DNA of 18,428 bases from Chloroflexota bacterium. Its GTDB lineage: Bacteria > Chloroflexota > Limnocylindria > P2-11E. The DNA lies in assembly GCA_016875665.1 (NCBI GenBank), contig VGPA01000005.1, positions 1 to 18,428 on the forward strand, read 5' to 3'. Below, piece after piece: positions 1 to 6,795 of this stretch. Numbering within the stretch: the stretch's first letter is position 1; the number at the start of each line of letters is the position of its first letter. Both the position numbers and the translations under genes were made by a program. The notes beneath the pieces were generated by a model. It saw only the letters and a program-made list of their open reading frames with translations. It made no database searches and was not told the DNA's origin.

Positions 1-1
1 G

Positions 2-127
2 GCCGATCCACCGGCCGCGGCCGCGCCGCGCCGGGCCGCCGCGCAGCGCCACAGCTGGAGCTCGCTGGTCGAGCGTATGAGCGCCGAGATCGAGAACGCG
101 ATCGCGGGGCGGCCTCCGCTCAGCTGA
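2..127 (+). CDS. C-terminal end of a probable glycosyltransferase (partial)
   Basis: An open frame enters from the left edge and stops at TGA 125-127, giving about 41 residues. After an Ala/Arg-rich stretch it reads QRHSWSSLVERMSAEIE and ends soon after. A Trp after a basic/aromatic stretch followed by an amphipathic helix near the C terminus is common in GT4 family glycosyltransferases (pattern like YSWDALVERL), where this last helix packs back on the N-terminal domain. The neighbouring polysaccharide genes fit that reading. It converges on the dehydratase gene with only 6 bp between the stops. The catalytic part lies outside the window, so the assignment rests on a short tail and context. 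Confidence 0.5.
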   Translation, partial: ADPPAAAAPRRAAAQRHSWSSLVERMSAEIENAIAGRPPLS

Positions 128-133
128 CGCGCC

Positions 134-1159
134 TCAGCGGCGCGCGCTCCACGCCGCCTCATCGAGGGCGGCGGCATGCTGCTTCTTCTTGGGCAGCCAC
201 CACGATCGGTTGTCCGCATACCACCGCACCGCTTGCCTTAACCCTTCGGTGAAGTCGATCTGTGGTCGCCACCCGAGCTCGCGCTCGATCTTGCCGTGAT
301 CGAGCAGGTAGCGGCGGTCGTGGCCGGGCCGGTCGTCGACGTACGTCTTGAGCGACACCGAGACCCCCGTTGCAGCGAGGACGGCATCCGCGATCTCCTC
401 GACGCTCTTCTCGACGCCGCTGCCCACGTTGTACGTCTCCCCGATCCGCCCGTGGGCGAGGATCAGATCGATCGCGCGGCAGTGATCGTCGACATGCAGC
501 CACTCGCGCCGATTCGCGCTCTGCCGATAGAGCGTCAGGGGCTCGCCATCGAGCGCGCTCGTCGTGAACAGGGGAATGGCCTTTTCTGGGTGCTGGTAGG
601 GGCCGTAGTTGTTCGCGCAGTTCGAAATGGTCACGGCCATGCCGAAGGTCTCGTGGTACGCGCGCACGATGAGGTCGGCCGCGGCTTTCGAGGCGTTGTA
701 CGGGGTCCGGGGCCGATACGGTGACGTCTCGCTGAACGAGTCCGAGCTGTCGAGCGGAAGGTCTCCATAGACCTCGCAGGTCGAAATGTGGTGGAAGCGC
801 GCGGTTCCCGCGCGCCGCGCCGCCTCGAGCAGCACCTGTGTTCCCAGCGCATTCGTCCTCATGAACGCCGTGGGATCGAGAACTGCCCGGCTGTTATGCG
901 ACTCCGCGGCGAAGTTGACGATCGTCTCCGGTCGGTGCTCACGCAGGAGCCTTTCGGTCGCGTTCGGATCTCCGATGTCGCCCCGCACGAACGTGTATCG
1001 ATCGGCGGACGAGCGTTCGACGTCGGCGAGGGACTGACGATCTCCCGCATATGTCAGGAGGTCGAAGTTCACGATCGCGTCGTCTGGATGGGTGCCGAGC
1101 CAATAGCGGATGAAGTTGGACCCGATGAATCCGGCACCGCCGGTGACGAGGAGCTTCAC
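134..1159 (-). CDS. rmlB: dTDP-glucose 4,6-dehydratase-like (RmlB family) NAD-dependent sugar dehydratase
   Basis: Extended short-chain dehydrogenase of 341 aa, the usual length for RmlB, which converts dTDP-glucose to dTDP-4-keto-6-deoxyglucose in the cytoplasm. Visible: the Rossmann nucleotide loop TGGAGFIGS (about residues 6-14), NFDLLTYAG (31-39), the YxxxK pair Y154/K158 in YNASKAAAD, and the RmlB-typical SNCANNYGPYQHPEK stretch. The active-site triad is unusual: STCEVYGD (T127, C128, E129) where classical RmlB has STDEVYGD, and ESHNSR replaces ESHVDR, so substrate or chemistry may differ. I chose the GTG at 1159 because the Rossmann strand begins there; an open frame continues upstream to 1312 but overlaps the preceding methyltransferase out of frame. 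A -10-like GAGAAT lies 6 nt before the GTG. It is last in a minus-strand unit with the methyltransferase and flippase. No rmlA or rmlD is in the window. Confidence 0.88.
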   Translation of the reverse strand: MKLLVTGGAGFIGSNFIRYWLGTHPDDAIVNFDLLTYAGDRQSLADVERSSADRYTFVRGDIGDPNATERLLREHRPETIVNFAAESHNSRAVLDPTAFMRTNALGTQVLLEAARRAGTARFHHISTCEVYGDLPLDSSDSFSETSPYRPRTPYNASKAAADLIVRAYHETFGMAVTISNCANNYGPYQHPEKAIPLFTTSALDGEPLTLYRQSANRREWLHVDDHCRAIDLILAHGRIGETYNVGSGVEKSVEEIADAVLAATGVSVSLKTYVDDRPGHDRRYLLDHGKIERELGWRPQIDFTEGLRQAVRWYADNRSWWLPKKKQHAAALDEAAWSARR

Positions 1160-1165
1160 GCGTCG

Positions 1166-1171
1166 ATTCTC
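1166..1171 (-). promoter_or_regulatory. -10-like element GAGAAT before the dehydratase start
   Basis: On the minus strand GAGAAT is preceded by TGC (extended -10 arrangement) and lies 6 nt before the GTG at 1159, so RNA would begin at or next to the start codon. The 11-mer TGCGAGAATCG is also found before the large glycosyltransferase gene at 11868-11878. No good -35 is visible. It suggests a separate leaderless promoter in the 28-bp gap after the methyltransferase gene. Confidence 0.4.
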
Positions 1172-1187
1172 GCAGGTCTTGCCGGAC

Positions 1188-1973
1188 CTAGAGGTCGCTG
1201 CGCCGCTCCAGCAGGAAGAGCCAGCCCCGAGCGATGTGCCGGTCGTACTGCGCTCGCAATCCGTGAAAGGCGCGCGGGAGCTTTCGTGCGCGAAGCCACC
1301 GGGCCAGCTCACGTTTGCGCGGACTGATGATCGCCTCCGGATCGCTGATCTTGTCCGCGATCCCGACGAGCGTCGGGACGAGTCCAGCGTGCTGGAAAAC
1401 GCGGTGCATGTCGGCCCACGAGGGGAAGACGGGGAATCCCCCGGCCATGTCCAGCACGTGTCCGCGTGCCAGGCGCACGAGCCAGCGCCCCAGCGCCGGT
1501 GGAGCGATGGCGACGAACGGCAAATGCCAGTGCGGATCGTCCAGAACCGTTATCGGGGACCGAGTGTTCGCGGCCGTGATCACCACCGACCCGCCGGGAC
1601 GGACCACGCGCGCCGCCTCTCGCAGGGCTTGTGGCCACGCATCCACGTGCTCGAGCACGTCGTACAGAACCGCCGCATCGAAGGAGCCGCTCACGAAGGG
1701 GAGTCGGGTCGCATCGCCCGCGACGAATCGGATCCTGGTCGCCCGGTCGCCGGCTGCCGTCGCCCGCTCGAGGAGTCTCAGGTGAGGCTCGCATCCTGCG
1801 ACGAAGCCCGATGTCGCGAGCCCCTCGGCGACTCCACCCTCGCCGCAGCCGATGTCCACGATCCGCGCCGCGCTGCGACCGTGGCGGTCCAGGAGGCGCC
1901 GCAGCGCGCGGCCGCGCCGGATCGCATCCTCATCGCCGCTGCTCCAACGGGTCCAGCGAGGCCCTTCGCTCAT
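1188..1973 (-). CDS. Class I SAM-dependent methyltransferase
   Basis: Protein of 261 aa with a Rossmann-like methyltransferase core. Motif I is IVDIGCGEGG (38-47), followed by an acidic residue after strand 2 (CEPHLRLLE), the GDATRLPF motif, and DAAVLYDVLEHV then ARVVRPGGSVVIT, typical of the Methyltransf_11/25 type. The C-terminal third is basic and aromatic (WLRARKLPRAFHGL). The acceptor cannot be read from the sequence; the setting between a flippase and a sugar dehydratase points to a sugar or glycolipid. The ATG at 1973 overlaps the flippase stop in ATGA, so translation is probably coupled. The next gene starts 28 bp downstream. Confidence 0.82.
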   Translation of the reverse strand: MSEGPRWTRWSSGDEDAIRRGRALRRLLDRHGRSAARIVDIGCGEGGVAEGLATSGFVAGCEPHLRLLERATAAGDRATRIRFVAGDATRLPFVSGSFDAAVLYDVLEHVDAWPQALREAARVVRPGGSVVITAANTRSPITVLDDPHWHLPFVAIAPPALGRWLVRLARGHVLDMAGGFPVFPSWADMHRVFQHAGLVPTLVGIADKISDPEAIISPRKRELARWLRARKLPRAFHGLRAQYDRHIARGWLFLLERRSDL

Positions 1974-3421
1974 GCGGGATCAGCTCTCTTCCTCAGCGGG
2001 CGGATCAGTCCGGCGAGGACTCGGCGATCAGGGTCGTGGAGAAGGAACCGCGCGCCCAGAACGAGAGCGAGCAACCCCACCGCCACGCCGCGGACGGGCC
2101 ACCACATCGTCGTCGTCCCGACGATCCACGCCACGGTCCAAAGCGGGGCGCACACGCCGGCGATCACGGCCGTCGTCCAGGGCGAGACCGCACGCCCGCC
2201 GATGCGAAGGGCGAGGACCACCGCGACGGACCAGATGACGAGCTGGGCGAGCGCGGTGCCGGCGATGGAGAAGGCGAGCGTCAGTGACGTCCCGAGAATG
2301 ACCTGAAGCACGAAGACCCAGGCCCATGTCGACGTGCGCCGAGTGCGTTCGGTGCCTGTCCCTTCGGCGACCAGGGCGAGTGCGATACCGATCGGAACCA
2401 TCGCCATTGCGAGGAGACGCAGGGTCGTGCCGGCGATTCTGAAGCCGGGTCCGAAGATCGCGGTCAGGATGTCGGCTCCGGCGCTGATGAAGACCGTCCC
2501 GACGACGAGGAAAAACACGGCGAGAAGCCGAACGTGGCTGTCGAGAACTCGGCGCGTCCCGACTTCGTCCCCCGCGAGCCGGGCGTAGGCTGGAACGGCG
2601 AACGTGCTGAGATTCCGCGGAGCGCGGAGCGCCGCCTCGACCAGCATGCTCGCGGCGACGAACGCACCGAGCGCGGAGCTCCCCACGACGAGCAAGATGA
2701 TTGCACGGTCGACCCAGCCGGACAGCGACGTCGAGTACAGGACCGCGGTCGCGGGCAGGGCCTCGCGCAGTAGCCCGGCACCGTCCCTGATGGAACGAGT
2801 CGGCATGACACGCAACGCCCCGGCGACGAAGACCGCCGCCAGACCCGAGGCCGCGAAGCCCGCCACGGCCAACGCCGAGGGACCGATCTCGAGGCCGAGC
2901 TGCCCCAACGCCAGGCCCCCGATCACCGCGAACGGCTGAATGACGACCAATGCGGTCACCCACGTCATCGCCAGCTTGCCCAGGAGAATCGCGGACAGGC
3001 ACGTGAGGAGGACACAACCGCCGGCCGCCACCGCGGTCGCGAACGCGGGAGCCGGTGCGGCGAACGCCGCGACCTGCGTGAAGGGACCCCAGAGGAGGAG
3101 CGAAATCAGGAAGGCCGCGGCGGCTCCGACGACGGCGACGCTAAGGGCGGTGGCCACCTGCTGCCTCTGCTCCGTCTCGCTCCCGTGCGCCGCGGAGACG
3201 GCGCGTGCGATCGCGGTGGGCATGCCGATCATCAGAAGTGTCGTGACCAGCGTCACGAAGAGTGCCGTCGCGCTGTATGACCCGAAGCCGGCCGGGCCGT
3301 ACCGCCGAGCAAGAGCCACCTGGGCGATGAACGACACGAGCATGGCGCTCGCGGTCATGAACAGCGTCCCTCGCCCGGCGCGGAAGAGAAGGCCGACCAC
3401 CGAACGTTCCGTCTCGGTCAC
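1970..3421 (-). CDS. Wzx-like polysaccharide flippase (MATE/MOP superfamily)
   Basis: Integral membrane protein of 483 aa with about 12-14 hydrophobic segments spread over its whole length. The N terminus (LFMTASAMLVSFIAQVALAR, then YGPAGFGSYSA) matches the RfbX/Wzx flippase pattern, in which a first helix is followed by a YGxxxFGxYS motif. Such proteins move undecaprenyl-linked sugar units across the cytoplasmic membrane. The length fits the family. An open frame extends to a GTG at 3460, but I prefer the GTG at 3421: CACAAT (3428-3433) lies 6 nt before it, and the 13 extra residues are polar. It is first in a minus-strand unit and its stop overlaps the methyltransferase start. No Wzy polymerase is recognised here, so the Wzx partner genes may lie outside the window. 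Confidence 0.82.
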   Translation of the reverse strand: MTETERSVVGLLFRAGRGTLFMTASAMLVSFIAQVALARRYGPAGFGSYSATALFVTLVTTLLMIGMPTAIARAVSAAHGSETEQRQQVATALSVAVVGAAAAFLISLLLWGPFTQVAAFAAPAPAFATAVAAGGCVLLTCLSAILLGKLAMTWVTALVVIQPFAVIGGLALGQLGLEIGPSALAVAGFAASGLAAVFVAGALRVMPTRSIRDGAGLLREALPATAVLYSTSLSGWVDRAIILLVVGSSALGAFVAASMLVEAALRAPRNLSTFAVPAYARLAGDEVGTRRVLDSHVRLLAVFFLVVGTVFISAGADILTAIFGPGFRIAGTTLRLLAMAMVPIGIALALVAEGTGTERTRRTSTWAWVFVLQVILGTSLTLAFSIAGTALAQLVIWSVAVVLALRIGGRAVSPWTTAVIAGVCAPLWTVAWIVGTTTMWWPVRGVAVGLLALVLGARFLLHDPDRRVLAGLIRPLRKRADPA

Positions 3422-3427
3422 CGGCCC

Positions 3428-3433
3428 ATTGTG
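3428..3433 (-). promoter_or_regulatory. -10-like element CACAAT before the flippase start
   Basis: Minus-strand CACAAT is placed 6 nt before the GTG at 3421, the same arrangement as other unit-first genes in this window. It would start leaderless RNA for the flippase unit and argues against the longer frame starting at 3460. No clear -35 is seen. Confidence 0.38.
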
Positions 3434-3473
3434 AGAGTTCGCGCGGCTGTCGCGGGTCACGGCTACGGTGCCG

Positions 3474-4427
3474 ATGGCGCTGGTCTACTCTTGCACCATC
3501 GAGCGTCGCTGGGTGGTATGGATCCTGATCCTGTTCGTGGGCGCAGGCGTCGTTTTGGGGGGCCTGCGGCGGGTCCTCCCGCCGCCTGTTTCCGCCGCGG
3601 ACCTCGTGGTGTCGGTCGTCCCGGAGCCCGGTCCGTCCGACCCGAAGCTCGTCGGGCTGCGCGACTCGCTCATCAGCCATCTGGTTGCGAATCTGCCCGC
3701 GGCGTGGAGCAAGGCGACGCGCGGTCTGGGCGCTCTTCGCATCGACCAGGACAATCCCGCGGTGGTCATCCGCGTCGCCGCGGCGGTCGGAACGCCGAGC
3801 TTCACGAGCGCGAGGTTCCAGCGCGACGAGGTGCTGATCTTCGCCGCGGACGGGGTCGGGGCGCTCACGCCGCGCGACACGATCTCGATCACGCTGCAGC
3901 AGCTGGGCTATCACTGGTGCTGCACCGGTGAGGGCACGCTGAACGGCCGCTGGGCCACGCCAATCTCCGAGGGCGCCCTCGTCGGGTTGAACGAGTTCGG
4001 CCTGATGAGCGGCCCGCTGAAGTGCGTCGCCCCACGGGGCGGCGGAGAGCCGCTCTGCCCGAATGTCTTCAGCGAGCGCGAGCTTGCGACCATGGGCTTC
4101 ACCGGTATTCCCAAGGCGACACCGAATCCGTGCGCCGTCCAGACCACGGAGCTCGAGGCCCAGGTCGCCTCCACCAAGGAGTCGCTGTCGGCCATCGAGC
4201 AGCGGGTCAAATCGATGGCCGACCGGGTGATCGAAGCGGAGCGCGTGATCAGGTCGATCACGCTTGTGGGACTTCCCGAGGAGGAGTACCAGCGGTACCT
4301 GCGGCTGGTCGATGGCTACAACGACCTGGTGCGCGAGCAGAACGCCCTGATCTCCGCGCAAGTCGCACAGGCAACGGCCCACAAGGCGCTCGTCGTTCGC
4401 CTTGCCGCGACGCAGCCCTGCCCGTAA
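3474..4427 (+). CDS. Membrane-anchored protein with Cys-rich middle domain and C-terminal coiled coil, unknown function
   Basis: I do not recognise a named family. With the ATG at 3474 the protein has 317 aa: a short basic N terminus (ERR), one hydrophobic segment (about 12-30) acting as signal anchor, a globular region of about 170 residues, and a helical C terminus (about 222-315) with heptad-like E/Q/L pattern (ELEAQVASTKESLSAIEQ) suggesting a coiled coil. The middle holds several Cys (HWCC, LKC, PLC, NPC) likely in disulfides outside the membrane. The stretch DTISITLQQLGYHWCC followed by FSERELATMGF loosely recalls a matrixin domain whose HELGH has become QQLGY; this is weak. Start is uncertain: GTG 3468, ATG 3474 and GTG 3513 are in frame, and a -10-like TACTCT sits at 3486-3491. 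It is divergent from the flippase. Confidence 0.6.
   Translation: MALVYSCTIERRWVVWILILFVGAGVVLGGLRRVLPPPVSAADLVVSVVPEPGPSDPKLVGLRDSLISHLVANLPAAWSKATRGLGALRIDQDNPAVVIRVAAAVGTPSFTSARFQRDEVLIFAADGVGALTPRDTISITLQQLGYHWCCTGEGTLNGRWATPISEGALVGLNEFGLMSGPLKCVAPRGGGEPLCPNVFSERELATMGFTGIPKATPNPCAVQTTELEAQVASTKESLSAIEQRVKSMADRVIEAERVIRSITLVGLPEEEYQRYLRLVDGYNDLVREQNALISAQVAQATAHKALVVRLAATQPCP
3486..3491 (+). promoter_or_regulatory. -10-like element TACTCT in the divergent region
   Basis: TACTCT fits TAnnnT and would place the RNA start near 3498, downstream of the ATG at 3474. If real, the coiled-coil protein would start at GTG 3513, or less conventionally at the in-frame ATC at 3498. Its mate on the other strand (3428-3433) drives the flippase unit. 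Confidence 0.28.
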
Positions 4428-4483
4428 GGCGGGGCGACCTCAGTATCGGCGCAGATGGTCCGACGTGGCGGTCAGCGTTTCGA

Positions 4484-4489
4484 TAGGCT
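4484..4489 (+). promoter_or_regulatory. -10-like element TAGGCT before the beta-repeat protein
   Basis: TAGGCT (TAnnnT) is followed after 7 nt by an in-frame GTG at 4497, so RNA would begin at the start codon. It lies inside the longer open frame that begins at 4455 and argues for the shorter start. No clear -35 is visible. Confidence 0.42.
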
Positions 4490-4496
4490 GAAAGGC

Positions 4497-5138
4497 GTGC
4501 TCCGCACATTTCTCCGCACGCCGTGGTGGCCCATCGTGCTCGTCGCGTTCGTTCTGATCGCCGGGGGTCCGCTCAACTCCGTCGACGCCCGGGGTGTCAT
4601 CGTGGCGGATGCGAACGGCCTGCCGCTCGCGCCGCGCGACGTGTTCTTCGGCGCCCGCCACTACAAGGTCGGCGAGGACGGCGTGTACTTCATCCCGAAC
4701 CTGCCGCGCGGCGCGAAGTTCAGCGTCATCGCGCAGGGGTACAACCGGGCGGACGTGCCGGCCGGCACCACCGAGGTGCGGCTGGTCACCGCGATCATCA
4801 CGCTCAACGTCGCCGACTCGGCCACCGGCCAGCCGGTCAAGAACCCGGAGGCGCGGGTCGGCTCGCGGGTCGTCGGCCGAGGGACCGACTCCGGCATCAT
4901 GGTCATCGCGCCCGCCCCCCCGAAGACCGAGACCATCCTGGTGTGCGCGTCCGGCTATGCGAGCGGCACGATGCAGACCGGGCTACCGACCGCCGGCATC
5001 CGGCTCGCCGCGAGCACCGACGAAGACAGCGGGTGCCCGGAGCTGCCGGGCGCGTCCCCGAGGCCGTCGGCGCCGGTCATCACGCCGAATCCCGCGCCCG
5101 CGTCCCCGGCCGCGACGCCGACATCCAGCCCCCGCTAA
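4497..5138 (+). CDS. Membrane-anchored protein with carboxypeptidase-regulatory-like repeats
   Basis: With the GTG at 4497 the protein has 213 aa. A short basic stretch precedes one hydrophobic segment (PIVLVAFVLIAGG, about 11-23), an uncleaved anchor or signal. Two beta-rich repeats follow: one from VIVADANGLPLAPRDVFF through the glycine-rich turn DGVYFIPNLPRGAKFSVIAQGY, typical of the CarboxypepD_reg fold, and a second from ITLNVADSATGQPVKNPEA to ILVCASGY. The last 35 residues are rich in Pro, Ala, Ser and Thr, a flexible and perhaps wall-spanning tail. No catalytic motif is seen. It may bind or scaffold surface polysaccharide, inferred only from its place just before the export operon. The frame is open from GTG/ATG codons at 4455, but the TAGGCT element 7 nt upstream favours 4497. 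Confidence 0.65.
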   Translation: MLRTFLRTPWWPIVLVAFVLIAGGPLNSVDARGVIVADANGLPLAPRDVFFGARHYKVGEDGVYFIPNLPRGAKFSVIAQGYNRADVPAGTTEVRLVTAIITLNVADSATGQPVKNPEARVGSRVVGRGTDSGIMVIAPAPPKTETILVCASGYASGTMQTGLPTAGIRLAASTDEDSGCPELPGASPRPSAPVITPNPAPASPAATPTSSPR

Positions 5139-5151
5139 GTCCTTCCGCGGG

Positions 5152-5157
5152 CATACT
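5152..5157 (+). promoter_or_regulatory. -10-like element CATACT before the export operon
   Basis: CATACT differs from TATACT by its first base and ends 7 nt before the ATG at 5165. This would give leaderless RNA for the permease gene and the coupled genes behind it. It lies in the 26-bp gap after the preceding gene. No -35 is recognised. Confidence 0.4.
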
Positions 5158-5164
5158 CCACGCG

Positions 5165-5965
5165 ATGCTGAGCGGGCTGGGCGTGCTCGTGGCGCGGCGG
5201 GAGCTGCTGCGCGACTTCGCCTGGCGCGAGCTGCGCGCGCGTTACAAGGGCTCCGCACTGGGCTTCGGGTGGAACTTCCTGATTCCGCTGCTCCAGCTTG
5301 CGGTGTTCTGGCTCCTGTTCGGCGTGCTGTTCGGCGTGCGGCCGCGCACCGAGACCGGTGAGCAGCCGTACGCGGTGTTCCTCTTCGTCGGCCTCCTGCC
5401 GTGGACGCTCTTCGCGAACGCGCTGCAAGCGGGATCCGCGTCGATCGTCGCGAACGGGGCGATCGTGAAGAAGGTCTGCCTGCCCACCGAGCTCCTGCCC
5501 GCGGCGGCCGTGCTGGCGAGCCTCGCCAACTTCGGACTTTCGTTCGTCGTGCTGCTCGCGGTCCTCCTGATCGCCGGTCCCCGGCACCCCGAGGGCCTGC
5601 TCGCCGTGCCGCTGCTCCTCGCCGTCGAAACGGTTCTCGCGCTCGGCCTCGCCTACCTGCTCGCGGCGGGGGCGGTCTACTTCCGCGACGTCGAGCACAT
5701 CCTCGGCGTCCTGCTCATGGCCTGGTACTTCCTGACCCCCGTGCTCTTCCCGGTCGCGATCGTCGCCGACCGGCCGACCGAGGCGTTCCTGCTGCACCTG
5801 AACCCGATGACGGCGATCGTGGTCGGGTTCCAGCGCGCCCTCCTCGACGGTGCCGGACCGGAGTGGGGGTGGCTCGCCTACAGCGCGGCGGTCTCGATCG
5901 TGGTGTTCGTCATCGGCTTTGCGGTCTTCCGGCGGGTCAAGGACTCCTTCGAAGAGGCGCTGTGA
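5165..5965 (+). CDS. wzm: ABC-2 type polysaccharide export permease (Wzm/TagG family)
   Basis: Inner-membrane subunit of 266 aa, the normal length for Wzm, TagG and RfbA permeases that export a finished polysaccharide chain. A cytoplasmic N-terminal amphipathic part ends in RELLRDFAWRELRARYKGSA, whose R-x-RYKGS stretch is a hallmark of this family just before the first helix. Six membrane segments follow (starting near LLQLAVFWLLFGVLFG), with the family signatures VKKVCLPTELLP after helix 2 and YFRDVEHILG plus YFLTPVLFP toward the end. ATG 5165 is chosen because an ABC-2 permease begins exactly there; the frame is open further upstream only by chance. The stop overlaps the next start in GTGA. 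Its ATPase partner is two genes downstream. Confidence 0.93.
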   Translation: MLSGLGVLVARRELLRDFAWRELRARYKGSALGFGWNFLIPLLQLAVFWLLFGVLFGVRPRTETGEQPYAVFLFVGLLPWTLFANALQAGSASIVANGAIVKKVCLPTELLPAAAVLASLANFGLSFVVLLAVLLIAGPRHPEGLLAVPLLLAVETVLALGLAYLLAAGAVYFRDVEHILGVLLMAWYFLTPVLFPVAIVADRPTEAFLLHLNPMTAIVVGFQRALLDGAGPEWGWLAYSAAVSIVVFVIGFAVFRRVKDSFEEAL

Positions 5966-6795
5966 CCGAGCCCGACCACGGCGACCACGCGCACGAGGAG
6001 CACGAGGCGCGCTACGCGGAGGGGGACGCGGCCGCGTGGGAGCGGCCGCTGCGCTCGAGCGAGCTCTACGAACCCTCGCGGCGCGACATCTTCAACTTCA
6101 TCGACGAGACCAAGGTCGACTACCTGCGCCCGCTGCTGCCGCCTGACGGGCGGGCGCTCGAGGTCGGCGCGGGCTCGGGGCGCCTGCTCATCCGCCTCGG
6201 TGCCGAGCGGCCGTACCGGCTCGTCGCGGTCGACTACGCCCCCTACGCCGCCCGCGCGGTCCGCGAGAACCTGCGCCGGGCCGGCCGCGAGGGGGCCGTG
6301 GTGTTCGGCGACGCGCGCGCGCTGCCGTTCCCGGACGCCTCGTTCGATGTGGTGCTGTCGGGCGGGCTGCTCGAGCACTTCCGCGACCCGCTGCCGGTGA
6401 TGCGCGAGATGGCGCGCCTCCTGCGGCCGGGCGGCCTCTTCTACGCGGACATCGTCCCGCGCAAGGTGTCGCTGTACCGCTGGGCCGAGCGGGAGCGCAT
6501 GGCTCGCTCGGAGCAGCTTCAGGAGGGGATCTACGAGAGCGACCTCCCGCGCTCGCGGTGGGCGGCGCTCGCGCGCGAAGCCGGGCTGCACGACGTGCGG
6601 ATCGTCTCGGCCGGCGTGTACCCGCCGTTCACGATGCCCGACCACGAGCGCCTGGTGTGGAAGTACCGTTCGCTCGTGCGTGCGCTCGACGCGACGATCG
6701 TCGCGGACATCCTCGGGTTCTTCTACATGGTGACCGGGAATCGCGAGGCCGGGTCGGCACCCGCGGAGCGCACGGGGCTCCCGAGCCGCAGGTGA
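5962..6795 (+). CDS. Class I SAM-dependent methyltransferase between wzm and wzt
   Basis: Protein of 277 aa starting at GTG 5962, which overlaps the permease stop. The N terminus is rich in His/Glu/Asp (EPDHGDHAHEEHEARYAEGD). The core has motif I ALEVGAGSGRLL (65-76), acidic VDYAPYAARA after strand 2, GDARALPFPDASFDVVLSGG and LLRPGGLFYADIV, a Methyltransf_11 pattern. A long C-terminal helical section with PPFTMPDHERLVWKYRSL may bind the acceptor. Insertion between transporter permease and ATPase genes suggests it modifies the exported glycan or its lipid carrier; the exact acceptor is unknown. It ends in a GTGA overlap with the ATPase gene. Confidence 0.82.
   Translation: MTEPDHGDHAHEEHEARYAEGDAAAWERPLRSSELYEPSRRDIFNFIDETKVDYLRPLLPPDGRALEVGAGSGRLLIRLGAERPYRLVAVDYAPYAARAVRENLRRAGREGAVVFGDARALPFPDASFDVVLSGGLLEHFRDPLPVMREMARLLRPGGLFYADIVPRKVSLYRWAERERMARSEQLQEGIYESDLPRSRWAALAREAGLHDVRIVSAGVYPPFTMPDHERLVWKYRSLVRALDATIVADILGFFYMVTGNREAGSAPAERTGLPSRR

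Noticed and set aside
3422..3460. Thirteen extra N-terminal residues of the flippase from a GTG at 3460
   Set aside because: They would lie upstream of the -10-like CACAAT, look polar and unlike the family, and no ribosome binding site precedes them. Kept only as an alternative.
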